42,492 nucleotides of DNA from positions 1-42,492 of the IMG/VR virus record IMGVR_UViG_3300033145_000860; one strand, written 5' to 3'. A program made the position numbers and the translations under genes. Below the pieces are notes generated by a model. That model was not told the origin of the DNA and did no database searches. It was given only the letters and a program-made list of their open reading frames with translations. Every line of letters begins with the position of its first letter. Within the stretch, counting starts at the first letter, position 1. Below, piece by piece: positions 13,971 to 21,293 of this stretch. The stretch comes from a virus.

Positions 13971-14638
13971 GGTGTCTGCTCCTCGGCCTCTCGGGTGCAT
14001 GAGCATTCTCCCGACGGCTCGATCTCGTGCCCGCACTTCGGACACAGGACGATATTATGTCTGGCCACCAACTTATTGAACTCGTCCAGAATCCTCCCGT
14101 TTTCCTCAACCTGCATCTCCAGGTCGAGTTTCAGCTTCTTGACCTCAGTCTCCAGCTTCTCAATCACCTTCCCCTGGTCACAGGCCGCCCCTTGCCATTC
14201 CGCGTTCGCTTCCCGCAGCCGTTCGTTCTCAGCCTTGAGGGCTTGATACGACCCCCCCGCCTCTTTCACGACCTCTCGCAACATATCTCGCTCGGACTTG
14301 AGGGCTCTGTGTGACGCGGCCAACTTGTCGTAGGTTGCTGTCATCTTCTCCATCGCCGCCTTGAGAGCGTCTCGCTCGATCTCCAGATCACACGCCGCCT
14401 GTGTTCTCTCCTGTGCAATCGCCATCCACTTGTCTTGTTGCTGTAGGGCTAGAACCTCAGTCTTGAGGGCGTCTCGCTCTTTGGTCATGGCGGCGAGCTG
14501 CTGGTCCTTGCGGCGTTGCCGGGCGACACGACGAAGCCCCTTGACCGGGCCGGATCCCTTGACGCCATCTTTCGCCAGTTTCTCAAACGCATCCGCGATT
14601 TCTTCTCTTGTGATCTCTCGTACTCGGTCATTGTTCAT
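13967..14638 (-). CDS. Coiled-coil protein with C-terminal zinc motif
   Basis: 223 residues; ATG 14638 chosen because it overlaps the preceding TGA. Residues 1-50 form a module (ADAFEKLAKDGVKGSGPVKG, then LRRVARQRRK) shared with the gene at 14943-15323. About residues 50-190 form a continuous coiled coil (heptads of Leu/Ala with Lys/Glu). The end has CPKCGHEI and CSC, a probable zinc site. Function unknown; such proteins may act as structural spacers or regulators. Confidence 0.65.
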   Translation of the reverse strand: MNNDRVREITREEIADAFEKLAKDGVKGSGPVKGLRRVARQRRKDQQLAAMTKERDALKTEVLALQQQDKWMAIAQERTQAACDLEIERDALKAAMEKMTATYDKLAASHRALKSERDMLREVVKEAGGSYQALKAENERLREANAEWQGAACDQGKVIEKLETEVKKLKLDLEMQVEENGRILDEFNKLVARHNIVLCPKCGHEIEPSGECSCTREAEEQTP

Positions 14639-14946
14639 GCTTGCCATCGTCTCCTCACAATGTCCTGGGCATCAGCCCAGAACTTTTCGGGAATCGCGTA
14701 CTGTGTTGCCTTGCCGCGTTTGGCGTACTGTGTGTAGTTGTGGTCGCCGGGAAGCTGGATCGAGGCCGAGTGAAGGAGGAACAGGCCAACCGCCTTCCGG
14801 ATCTCTTTCAAGGCCACGCCCACCCGGAGGATGTTCACCCGCGAGGTGGCCCCGAAGGCGTCCTTGGCCAGTTCCCCTTTATCGAACGCCATGGGGGCGC
14901 ATTGCATGACGGAGAGCACCTCGATGGCGTCCTTACTCAGTCTCAT
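14635..14946 (-). CDS. Small helical, possibly winged-helix protein
   Basis: 103 residues, MRLSKDAIEVLSVMQCAPMA. The order helix-helix (GELAKDAFGATSRVNILRVG)-helix-two strands (LLHSASIQLPGDHNYTQYAK) suggests a winged-helix DNA-binding fold, but no family is named. Both ends overlap neighbours through ATGA. Confidence 0.6.
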   Translation of the reverse strand: MRLSKDAIEVLSVMQCAPMAFDKGELAKDAFGATSRVNILRVGVALKEIRKAVGLFLLHSASIQLPGDHNYTQYAKRGKATQYAIPEKFWADAQDIVRRRWQA

Positions 14947-15323
14947 GTCGGCTCCCTCAGTACTGCCAACTCGTACTCGGTCACGCCCTCGCCCAGGTCA
15001 GGGCGATTCCGGCAGAAGATCTTCGTCCCCGGCTCGTGCTCGTCCAGCCAGGCCCGGATGTTGGAGATCCTCGCCGTGTGATTCATGCTGACCGACGCGA
15101 TCTGCACGTTCGTCACCTTGCCGGCACGGAGCATCCCGAGGATCACGCTGTTGTGTCCTTCAAGCTGCGGGCATTCCCGATCTCCCTCCCCCTTGCGGTA
15201 TTGCCGGGCGACACGACGAAGCCCTTTGACCAAGCCGGACCCCTCGACGCCATCTTCCGCCAGCTTCTCAAACGCATCCGCCACAACGTCCCCGGCGATT
15301 TCTCTGACTTCGTGCTTGTTCAT
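14943..15323 (-). CDS. Protein sharing an N-terminal module with its neighbour, helix-turn-helix-like C-terminus
   Basis: 126 residues. Residues 1-45 (VVADAFEKLAEDGVEGSGLV, then KGLRRVARQYRK) are a close copy of the first part of the 223-residue gene two positions downstream, also at DNA level. The rest (SVILGMLRAGKVTNVQIASV..ARISNIRAWL) looks like a winged helix of the kind that reads DNA or links primase/helicase partners. It appears that the same 5' module was joined to two different C-terminal domains. Confidence 0.6.
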   Translation of the reverse strand: MNKHEVREIAGDVVADAFEKLAEDGVEGSGLVKGLRRVARQYRKGEGDRECPQLEGHNSVILGMLRAGKVTNVQIASVSMNHTARISNIRAWLDEHEPGTKIFCRNRPDLGEGVTEYELAVLREPT

Positions 15324-15505
15324 GTCTGCTCCTGGATTTCTTTCATCATCTGGTCGACGATCTTGATGGCCGCGAATGCACCGTCCCGATTCTCATTCCA
15401 GCGAGTGTCTTCGTTGATCTTCCGCTTTGCCTTCCGAAGAATCGCCAGTTCGTTACGTTTTTGCTTGTTCCTGCCTGCGATCTCTCGAACTCGGTCATCG
15501 GTCAT
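15320..15505 (-). CDS. Small basic helical protein
   Basis: 61 residues (MTDDRVREIAGRNKQKRNEL); opening seven residues (DRVREIAG) echo the next two genes. Lys/Arg/Asn-rich, probably one long helix. AGGGAA upstream of the ATG. Function unknown. Confidence 0.55.
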   Translation of the reverse strand: MTDDRVREIAGRNKQKRNELAILRKAKRKINEDTRWNENRDGAFAAIKIVDQMMKEIQEQT

Positions 15506-15506
15506 G

Positions 15507-15587
15507 TCATTGTTCCCTGTTGTCGATGTGATATAGCTTGTGGCAGGACCGGCACGGCCGCCGAACTTCCAGCGGCCAGCCCGTCAC
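15507..15587 (-). CDS. Micro-gene with CxxC motif (26 aa)
   Basis: GTG at 15587 overlaps the helicase stop (GTGA) and encodes a 26-residue peptide containing RPCRSCHKLYHID, then TGA at 15509-15507. A CxxC followed by two His is a plausible single zinc-knuckle. It lies between the helicase and the next gene, which otherwise would be an untranslated gap in a fully coupled operon, so translation here is likely. Function unknown. Confidence 0.4.
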   Translation of the reverse strand: MTGWPLEVRRPCRSCHKLYHIDNREQ

Positions 15588-16885
15588 AGCACCGCCTCTT
15601 CGTAGAACCTTGTTATCCCTCGCCTCAGGCGCAGCCGTATCGCGTCCGGGCCCGTCCATGTCGTTGCTGCTCCGTCTCTCGCCTTGGCAATCCGCAGCCA
15701 GACCTCTATCTCTCCTTCTTGGTTCTCGGGCGTGTGCATCAAGAGGACCGTGTTGCTGTGGTTCTCGATGTCGCCCGATTCCTTCAGGTGGAACATGGAC
15801 GGCGGCTTGGTCGTTCCCTTCACCGCGCTTCGGTCAAACTGCGACAACGCCATCACCGGACAAGGAAGATCCATCGCGATCTGCTTCAGGTTCCATACGA
15901 AAGAACCAACCTGCTCGTGGCGGGACGCCTTCCCATTGTCGCTTCGCATGATCTGGAGGTAGTCCACAACGAGAAGATCAAGCCCGCCCCACTTCCGGGC
16001 GTACTTCCGCGCCGTATGTCCGATCTCGCCCGCGCTCATTGTGCGGCCGACGATGGCCAGCTTCCACTTCTCCATGTTCCCCGCCGCCGCATGGAGTTCT
16101 GTCCATTCATGCTCGTGGAGTGCGCCGTTGCGTATCCGACTCCCCCAGACATTGCTCGACGCCTGAAGGAATCGCTGGCCGAGTTCGCGGGGAAGCATCT
16201 CGCCCGAGACATACAGGACGCGGCCTCCTCCTCGCGCGATGTTCGCGGCGATGTTGCAGGCCAGTGTCGTCTTGCCGCCGCTCGTCGCGGCCGCCAGAAC
16301 CACAAGATCCCCATCGCGGAACCCCGCCGTGGCCCGATCCACCGACGCGAAGCCGGTCAGGGTTGCGGGCGGCTTCCCCGACCGCTGGATCTCCTCCGAG
16401 TGGGCGAGAACTCCTTGCACCGCATCGGGCAGCAGCATCTCCACCCCTTCGCGCCTCGACCTTTCGCCAAGGTTGTGCAGTGAGCTTACGCACTCCCGGT
16501 ACAGCTCCTCGTAGTTCTCCTCCCCCGCATGATTCTGGATGTACGCCGCGAGGTCCAGCAGCGACCGAAGGACGGATTTCTCCCTCACGATGTCGGCGTA
16601 GTGCTTCCAGTTCTTCCAGGTCGGAATGCCCTCAAGCAGCCCAAAGTAATATGCGTCCCCGCCGATCTCCTCGTAGACGTCCGCCTTCCGCAAGACGGCC
16701 CGGCCAAGCACCGCATCCAGATCCTCCGTCGTGGCAAACAGCACCCGTGCAATGGTCTGGTGGGCCGGCCGGAAGAAGTCCTCCTCGGACAGCACCTCGC
16801 GAAGCTCGGGGATGATCTCCCCGCTCGAGAGGACAACGCTCCCCAAAACACACACTTCCGCCATGATGTCCTGTGGGATGTTCAT
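15584..16885 (-). CDS. dnaB: Replicative DNA helicase (DnaB family)
   Basis: 433 residues. The N-terminal helical domain (AEVCVLGSVVLSSGEIIPEL, then EDFFRPAHQTIARVLF) is the DnaB primase-interaction domain. The RecA-type ATPase follows with Walker A AAATSGGKTT at 198-207, Walker B LLVVDYLQIM at 304-313 and the sensor region VMALSQFDRSAVKG. It unwinds the fork 5'-3' as a hexamer. ATG at 16885 overlaps the stop of the initiator gene, so initiator and helicase are made together, as in many phages where the first loads the second. Confidence 0.93.
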   Translation of the reverse strand: MNIPQDIMAEVCVLGSVVLSSGEIIPELREVLSEEDFFRPAHQTIARVLFATTEDLDAVLGRAVLRKADVYEEIGGDAYYFGLLEGIPTWKNWKHYADIVREKSVLRSLLDLAAYIQNHAGEENYEELYRECVSSLHNLGERSRREGVEMLLPDAVQGVLAHSEEIQRSGKPPATLTGFASVDRATAGFRDGDLVVLAAATSGGKTTLACNIAANIARGGGRVLYVSGEMLPRELGQRFLQASSNVWGSRIRNGALHEHEWTELHAAAGNMEKWKLAIVGRTMSAGEIGHTARKYARKWGGLDLLVVDYLQIMRSDNGKASRHEQVGSFVWNLKQIAMDLPCPVMALSQFDRSAVKGTTKPPSMFHLKESGDIENHSNTVLLMHTPENQEGEIEVWLRIAKARDGAATTWTGPDAIRLRLRRGITRFYEEAVL

Positions 16886-17766
16886 ATATTCTTCCAGTTG
16901 TATTCCGGGTCGTAATTTCCCCCGGCGATTGCGTTCTGAAGATCGTCAAGATCACAATCCCATCGCTGATTATTCAGCCAGACCAGCGGCGCGGGGATGA
17001 ACTTGCCTCGGTCCTCCCGCCAAGGTCCGGACGACAAGGCGGCAAGAACGTGGAGAACGTGATCCACTCGATTGTTCAGCTTGTCCTTCTTCCATCGGAT
17101 GAAACATCTCCCTTTCGATGTCTTTCGGTGGTGCTTTGGCCAAGCGGACCAAAAACGAACGAACTCGTCGGAGTATTCCGACGGTTTATCCACAGGCTCA
17201 GGCACAGGCTCAGGCACAGGCTCAGGCGGTGTGCGCGCCGTGCGCGCGCTGTGCGCGCGCTGTGTGCGCGCCGTGTGCGCGCCGTGCGCGCGCTGTGCGC
17301 GCGCCGCGCGGATTTTCCCCGGTTTCGGGTCTGTGACAGGCGGTGCGCTCGCCGTGCGCGTGTCCGGCGCAAGTTGGGTGCGCGCCGTGTGCGCGCCGTG
17401 CGCGCGCTGTGCGCGCGCTGTGTGCGCGCCGCGCGCACAGCGCGCGAACACTAAACCCCTCCTCTTGAGCTTCGTTCGCGTCGCACGGTCGGCGTGGTCT
17501 TCCCAGCCATGAACGTAAGTGCTTGCTCCGTCACTGTCTAGCCACCCAGACTCCAAAAGGGCATTCATCAGTTCTTCTGGGTCGCCCTCGTACCGAATCG
17601 ACATTGCGAGAACGGTCGGAGTGACCTTGGACAACTCGCCTGTCGGATATGAGGCTGCTGTCCAGTGCCACAGCGACTCGAGTATTCCGACTGCGAGAAG
17701 ATGGGGGCACTTGAGGAGTTCAGCAAGACGGAAGACCTTGGAGTGGCAGATTGTGCCCCATTTCAT
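16882..17766 (-). CDS. Replication initiator / replisome organizer-like protein
   Basis: 294 residues from ATG 17766 (AAGGGTG upstream; ATGA overlap). Residues 1-105 form a winged-helix-like domain (KVFRLAELLKCPHLLAVGIL). The C-terminal 90 residues (DEFVRFWSAWPKHHRKTSKG ... FIPAPLVWLNNQRW) match the helicase-recruiting domain of phage replisome organizers. Between them, about residues 110-205, is low-complexity Arg/Ala/His/Thr sequence and PEPV repeats encoded by GC alternating repeats. The DNA inside this segment holds a DnaA box and tandem repeats, like origins placed within lambda-type O genes. It probably binds these repeats and loads the DnaB helicase encoded next. Confidence 0.8.
   Translation of the reverse strand: MKWGTICHSKVFRLAELLKCPHLLAVGILESLWHWTAASYPTGELSKVTPTVLAMSIRYEGDPEELMNALLESGWLDSDGASTYVHGWEDHADRATRTKLKRRGLVFARCARGAHTARAQRAHGAHTARTQLAPDTRTASAPPVTDPKPGKIRAARAQRAHGAHTARTQRAHSARTARTPPEPVPEPVPEPVDKPSEYSDEFVRFWSAWPKHHRKTSKGRCFIRWKKDKLNNRVDHVLHVLAALSSGPWREDRGKFIPAPLVWLNNQRWDCDLDDLQNAIAGGNYDPEYNWKNI
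17186..17194. promoter_or_regulatory. DnaA box (TTATCCACA)
   Basis: Perfect match to the bacterial DnaA box consensus, immediately next to three 12-bp tandem repeats in the initiator gene. Suggests that host DnaA helps open the phage origin. Confidence 0.6.
17192..17227. repeat. Three tandem 12-bp iteron-like repeats
   Basis: Three perfect copies of ACAGGCTCAGGC, abutting the DnaA box. On the coding strand they give the PEPV repeats of the initiator. They are candidates for the binding site of the initiator itself. Confidence 0.75.
17231..17446. repeat. GC-alternating repeat tracts within initiator gene
   Basis: Two tracts (17231-17310 and 17378-17446) consist almost only of GTGCGCGC-like units, alternating purine and pyrimidine. 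A perfect 41-bp direct repeat occupies 17264-17304 and 17378-17418, 114 bp apart (38 codons, so in frame). Such DNA can adopt Z-form and is prone to recombination slippage. In protein it codes for Arg/Ala/His/Thr repeats. Confidence 0.85.
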
Positions 17767-17897
17767 GGCGTCACCCTTGTCTGCAAAAAGCGATGGTATG
17801 CGAGCAGGGCCTTTTTGTCCCATTCTCCTGGTCCCTTGAGCAATTCCCGACGCTTGCGCCGGATACGGACTTCTCGCTTGCTTGGCTTGAGCCTCAT
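17763..17897 (-). CDS. Very small basic protein (44 aa)
   Basis: ATG at 17897 with GGGTG upstream: MRLKPSKREVRIRRKRRELL; ends GTG-ACG-CCA-TGA, overlapping the initiator start. Strongly basic N-terminal half, mixed C-terminal helix. Coupled at both ends. It probably binds nucleic acid; no family recognised. Confidence 0.5.
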   Translation of the reverse strand: MRLKPSKREVRIRRKRRELLKGPGEWDKKALLAYHRFLQTRVTP

Positions 17898-18001
17898 GGC
17901 GTCACCCAAAAAAAGAAGCCCCAGCAGGGCCCGGTGGAACGCAGAGACACCCGAAGATGTGACTGTCGCCGAGCCGAACTGGGGCAAGTTTCATGGATCA
18001 T
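17894..18001 (-). CDS. Possible 35-aa protein
   Basis: ATG at 18001 after GGAGAGACT; MIHETCPSSARRQSHLRVSL then a short Cys/Trp/Phe-rich tail (GPCWGFFFWVTP). Its TGA overlaps the next ATG. The coupling supports translation, while the composition is odd; may only feed ribosomes into the next gene. The ATG 7 bases downstream in another frame (MKLAPVRLGD..., 30 aa) is a rival. Confidence 0.35.
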   Translation of the reverse strand: MIHETCPSSARRQSHLRVSLRSTGPCWGFFFWVTP

Positions 18002-18048
18002 AGTCTCTCCACGTTCCAGCCACATCCTATCCGTCCCCCAGCAGCAAA

Positions 18049-18549
18049 TCAAGCAAATTCTTCGGCCAAGTGCCGCAGCACGATCCCGATGAGTTCGTCG
18101 GAGGGCTTCGGGTAGATCACGGTGAAGTTGCTCTGCGACCTGGTCACCCGGTAGATGCCCGGCCCGACCTGCTCCCACAGCTTCTTCTGGAGTCGCCACT
18201 TGTCCGTCTCGAAGCCCTTGTACTCGTCGTAGACCCAGTCGCCCAGGTCGTTGTCGAAGTAGTAGAAGTCGACGATCATCGTCACGGCGCCGAGCAGCTT
18301 CACTCGCTTCTGGAAGGCGAGGTCTCTGATCTCCCCGGCCTCTTGCCTGCCCCAAAGGAACTCTCCATACCGGCGCTCGGCGTCCGAGTGGAAGTTCCGC
18401 CCGATGATGTCCGAGTAGGTCCGTTTGTTCTTGTACTTGCTCGGCTTCGGCGACTTCAGCATAGTTTCTCCCAAGGCGGCGGCGATCTCCCGATCGGACT
18501 TCCCTGCCCGTTGCAGCATCTTCCTTGCGTCATCGCGGGGGATCGCCAT
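18049..18549 (-). CDS. DUF1064-family nuclease-like protein
   Basis: 166 residues; ATG 18549 with AGGAG upstream. KYKNKRTYSDIIGRNFHSDA then ERRYGEFLWGRQEAGEI is the family's opening; MIVDFYYFDNDLGDWVYDEYKG carries the Asp and Asp/Glu-x-Lys residues of a PD-(D/E)xK-type site (VDF and DEYKG). Members are phage and prophage proteins related in fold to Holliday-junction or restriction-type nucleases. The N-terminal 35 residues look like an added helix pair. A role in recombination or DNA processing is likely given the neighbouring genes. Confidence 0.75.
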   Translation of the reverse strand: MAIPRDDARKMLQRAGKSDREIAAALGETMLKSPKPSKYKNKRTYSDIIGRNFHSDAERRYGEFLWGRQEAGEIRDLAFQKRVKLLGAVTMIVDFYYFDNDLGDWVYDEYKGFETDKWRLQKKLWEQVGPGIYRVTRSQSNFTVIYPKPSDELIGIVLRHLAEEFA

Positions 18550-18569
18550 CGGGCCTTCGCTCCTTCCGC

Positions 18570-18875
18570 CTAGATGCTATCTCGGGTTCCCGGCACTTCG
18601 GCGTCGGCAGAAGGCCGCGCCGTCGGCATGGTCACAAGCGGCATCACCTCCACCGTCGTCTTCGGAATCTGCTTCTTGGTGAGCTTGACGCGGGCGGTCA
18701 CGCAGACCACGCGGAACTCGCCTTCCTTGTTCTCCTTCCGAAGGAACGACAGGGCCTTGGTCGTGTCGTCGAACGGGCCCCATTCCATGTCACGCCACTC
18801 GCCAGGGACCGGACTGTCGTCGTCGAGTATGGGACTCTGAATGATGTACGGCTTCTTTCTGTGCTGCTTTGCCAT
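18570..18875 (-). CDS. Hypothetical 101-aa protein
   Basis: MAKQHRKKPYIIQSPILDDD; beta strands in the middle (EFRVVCVTARVKLTKKQIPK), disordered C-terminus rich in Pro, Thr, Ala. AAGGAG upstream. No family recognised. Lies between the mini-methyltransferase and the DUF1064 gene. Confidence 0.6.
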   Translation of the reverse strand: MAKQHRKKPYIIQSPILDDDSPVPGEWRDMEWGPFDDTTKALSFLRKENKEGEFRVVCVTARVKLTKKQIPKTTVEVMPLVTMPTARPSADAEVPGTRDSI

Positions 18876-18888
18876 GATGCGTTTCTCC

Positions 18889-19212
18889 TTAGGCGTTGTT
18901 GGGGAATAACGGCTTCTCTGTGTTGGCTATGCGGTTCCTTGCTGTCGCGCAGGATTCTTCGTCGTTGTCGATGCCGATGAAGCGAAAGCCCTCTCGCTTC
19001 GCCGCCTTGCCGGTTGAGCCCGATCCGCAGAACGGCTCGCCGGGTACGCCGTGGTCCCACTTCTTCCCCATGAAGCCCAAGCCATACGGCGGATCGGTGA
19101 CGATAGAATCGACGCCGGCTTCGTCCATCGCGGCCATTACGACGAGCGAATCTCCGCAGACGACACAGCCGTCCGATTCCCCGCTCAGGACTTTTTCGAT
19201 CTCGGGGTTCAT
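18889..19212 (-). CDS. Miniature DNA methyltransferase, middle region missing
   Basis: 107 residues. It has motif IV DPPY at 40-43 and the SAM-binding motif FCGSGSTG at 61-68, then GFRFIGIDNDEESCATARNRI. In beta-class N6-adenine/N4-cytosine methyltransferases these motifs are separated by 100-200 residues including the target-recognition domain. Here only about 17 residues (GLGFMGKKWDHGVPGEP) lie between, so the middle has been deleted with the frame kept. The first 14 residues (MNPEIEKVLSGESDG) belong to a 5' module shared with the genes at 22595 and 23895. Probably no longer a sequence-specific methylase; it may be inactive, a subunit or a SAM-binding protein. Start overlaps the preceding TAA. 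Confidence 0.8.
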   Translation of the reverse strand: MNPEIEKVLSGESDGCVVCGDSLVVMAAMDEAGVDSIVTDPPYGLGFMGKKWDHGVPGEPFCGSGSTGKAAKREGFRFIGIDNDEESCATARNRIANTEKPLFPNNA

Positions 19213-20297
19213 TATCCGATCTCGTCGGGGAAACGCTCGCCGTCTTCCGTGTACAGGTGGGCGCACTCCGGGCAGACGCCGAACTCGTTGACGCCCTTGA
19301 CCTCGCCGCACTCGATGCACGTCGGCTTCGCAAGGCCTTCGTCGGTGTGCGTGTCGGGCGTGTCGGCGTCCGCCGGTAGTTTGTCTCCCGTCGCCCAGTC
19401 GAACAGCCCAGCCCCGAGCGCCCTCACGAGCGTGCGGAACTCGGCGAGCGTTCTTTCGCTGACCTTCTTGTGGTCGCCGAACAGCGACTCGCTCACCGCG
19501 TCTACGAATACCTTGTCGGGCACCCCCTCGCCACCGCGCTTCGTGTCGATGCGTTGCCATAGGTTGTCGATATCCGCTTCGCGCCCGCGCCATTCTGTTG
19601 CGTTTTCGTCCGATGCCTCTTTCGGCTCGTCATTGATGTTCGCCCTTCGGTCGTCCGGCTTCTTCTTCGGCGCGCCGTTTTCGTCGTACTCCATGTCCTG
19701 CGTGAACAGGTCGTTTACTACGGGGATCGTGTTGATGACCGCGGCCACAAGAGCGCGCTTGTCCGCCATCTTGATCGCCGAATTTTCCTGCATCCCCTTC
19801 TCGCCCACCTTGAATGCCCCCGTCCCCTGCCCGAGATAGTCTCCCGTCGTCGCATTGTGCAGCGTGCAGGTGCGGAAGAAGCTCCCGGACTTGGATCCGT
19901 TCATTTCCCACGCATCCCGATCGGTCTTGTACTCCGGCCGGATGGGAAGCAAGTCCACGATGAGAAGGGCGCCCGCCTTGTACAGCGACGGCTTGGCCTT
20001 CCACTGGGAGGCGGGGACGACCATCGTCTTCCATGTATTCGAGTTGCGGTCCTTGTACTTCTGGATAATGTTGCCGTCCGCGTCATGCGTCGGCTTGCAC
20101 CCGGGCGGATAGCCGTAGTGGACGCCCTCGATAAGATGCGAGCGCAGCCAGGCCCGGAAGTGGTCCCGGCGCTTGTCGTACTCGGCGAGGATGACTTCCT
20201 GTTTCTCGACGGCGACCAGCGGCATTCCGGAAGAGAAGTCCATTACGTTGTCGCCGAACTCCGGAGCAGCTTTCTCAATGCTCGTGTCCTTTGCCAT
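19212..20297 (-). CDS. Probable recombination partner protein (annealing-protein-like)
   Basis: 361 residues with AGGAG upstream of ATG 20297. The core LIEGVHYGYPPGCKP, KPSLYKAGALLIVDLLPIRPEY and IKMADKRALVAAVINTIPVV..DLFTQD matches a phage family of unknown biochemistry often located beside exonuclease genes. The C-terminus adds a zinc site (CIECG ... CPEC). Its place directly after a RecE-like nuclease suggests a RecT/Erf-type annealing or loading role. I infer this from context, as no signature of RecT, Erf or Sak is visible. Confidence 0.6.
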   Translation of the reverse strand: MAKDTSIEKAAPEFGDNVMDFSSGMPLVAVEKQEVILAEYDKRRDHFRAWLRSHLIEGVHYGYPPGCKPTHDADGNIIQKYKDRNSNTWKTMVVPASQWKAKPSLYKAGALLIVDLLPIRPEYKTDRDAWEMNGSKSGSFFRTCTLHNATTGDYLGQGTGAFKVGEKGMQENSAIKMADKRALVAAVINTIPVVNDLFTQDMEYDENGAPKKKPDDRRANINDEPKEASDENATEWRGREADIDNLWQRIDTKRGGEGVPDKVFVDAVSESLFGDHKKVSERTLAEFRTLVRALGAGLFDWATGDKLPADADTPDTHTDEGLAKPTCIECGEVKGVNEFGVCPECAHLYTEDGERFPDEIG

Positions 20298-20300
20298 TGC

Positions 20301-21293
20301 TCAAATCTCCTGTGCGGCGTAGGCGGGGATAACGGCTTCGAGCCTTTCGTCGGAATGCCCCGGCCATGTATCATTTACGATGCACCAGGCAATATGTTGC
20401 AACGCCGCGCGGTAGGCGTTCCTTCCAAGTTCCAGGAAGCCGAGCGGAGAAGATGTGCCGTCCTTCTCCATGAACCCGTCATGTCCGCCGACGATGTACG
20501 ACAGGTGCGGGTACTGGCTTTCAATCGCGATGAAGTCAAAAGGCATCGGCCGTTCGTGCGGATCGAAGTCCGCCAGCAGAAGCGAGCAGCAGTCCGTTAT
20601 CATCGCAGACTGGACGTGATAGGCGTAGCGGTACATGTCCCGGCAGAACTGATACGGACGACGGCGGATCGTCGTCTTCGCATCCGCAGCCAAACTCGGC
20701 TTGAAGATGTCGATCCGCGTCTTGCACACCAGCCCGGACCCCGGATCAAGCCACTGGGCGGAGACTTCCATCTGCGCTCCGTCCAATATCTCCGACACCT
20801 TGGGATTTTCCCGGACCTTCGCGGCCATCGTCTTTGCCCGCGCCATATCGTAGGCGGATACCCACGCCGCGTCGGGGAACTGCGCCTGCAGGGACTCCCA
20901 ATACTTCCCGCGGCGGGCGAACTTCTTTCCCGTCTCCGGATTGATGTCGGGGAGAATGCGGAATCGCTCATCCAGAGTATCCGGTTCCAGCAAAGCCGCG
21001 TGTCCGACGCGACCGAATTCCTTTGAGACGGTTGACCTCTCTTCGGTCTTCCCTCGATCCGCGATGTAGTGCGCAGCGACCTGGCCTTGCGCCGCCAGAC
21101 CCTTGATGGATGAATAGTTTATCCCCGGCCAAGCACGGTAGACTACCTCGGGAACGTTCAGCCACAAGCCCAATTCGTAGAACCTGGACGGATCGGAGTC
21201 TCCGTCAATGATGCGTTTCGTGCCCTTCCATTCAACGGGCGCAGTGCAAACCGGATTCTCCGTCGGCCTGCCTTCGTCGGCCAGTTCCTTCAT
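20301..21293 (-). CDS. RecE/exonuclease VIII-like nuclease (DUF3799 type)
   Basis: 330 residues. Opening INYSSIKGLAAQGQVAAHYI and EFGRVGHAALLEPDTLDERF are hallmarks of the exonuclease VIII-like DUF3799 fold. The catalytic region KTRIDIF (191-197) followed by LAADAKTT (Asp204, Lys206) is a PD-(D/E)xK site, with His98 upstream. It would resect linear double-stranded DNA 5'-3' to give single strands for annealing by the partner gene. ATG overlaps the preceding stop (ATGA). Confidence 0.8.
   Translation of the reverse strand: MKELADEGRPTENPVCTAPVEWKGTKRIIDGDSDPSRFYELGLWLNVPEVVYRAWPGINYSSIKGLAAQGQVAAHYIADRGKTEERSTVSKEFGRVGHAALLEPDTLDERFRILPDINPETGKKFARRGKYWESLQAQFPDAAWVSAYDMARAKTMAAKVRENPKVSEILDGAQMEVSAQWLDPGSGLVCKTRIDIFKPSLAADAKTTIRRRPYQFCRDMYRYAYHVQSAMITDCCSLLLADFDPHERPMPFDFIAIESQYPHLSYIVGGHDGFMEKDGTSSPLGFLELGRNAYRAALQHIAWCIVNDTWPGHSDERLEAVIPAYAAQEI

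Noticed and set aside
17231-17446. CRISPR array
   Set aside because: The repeats are short, contiguous and GC-alternating inside a coding gene, with no spacers or cas genes.
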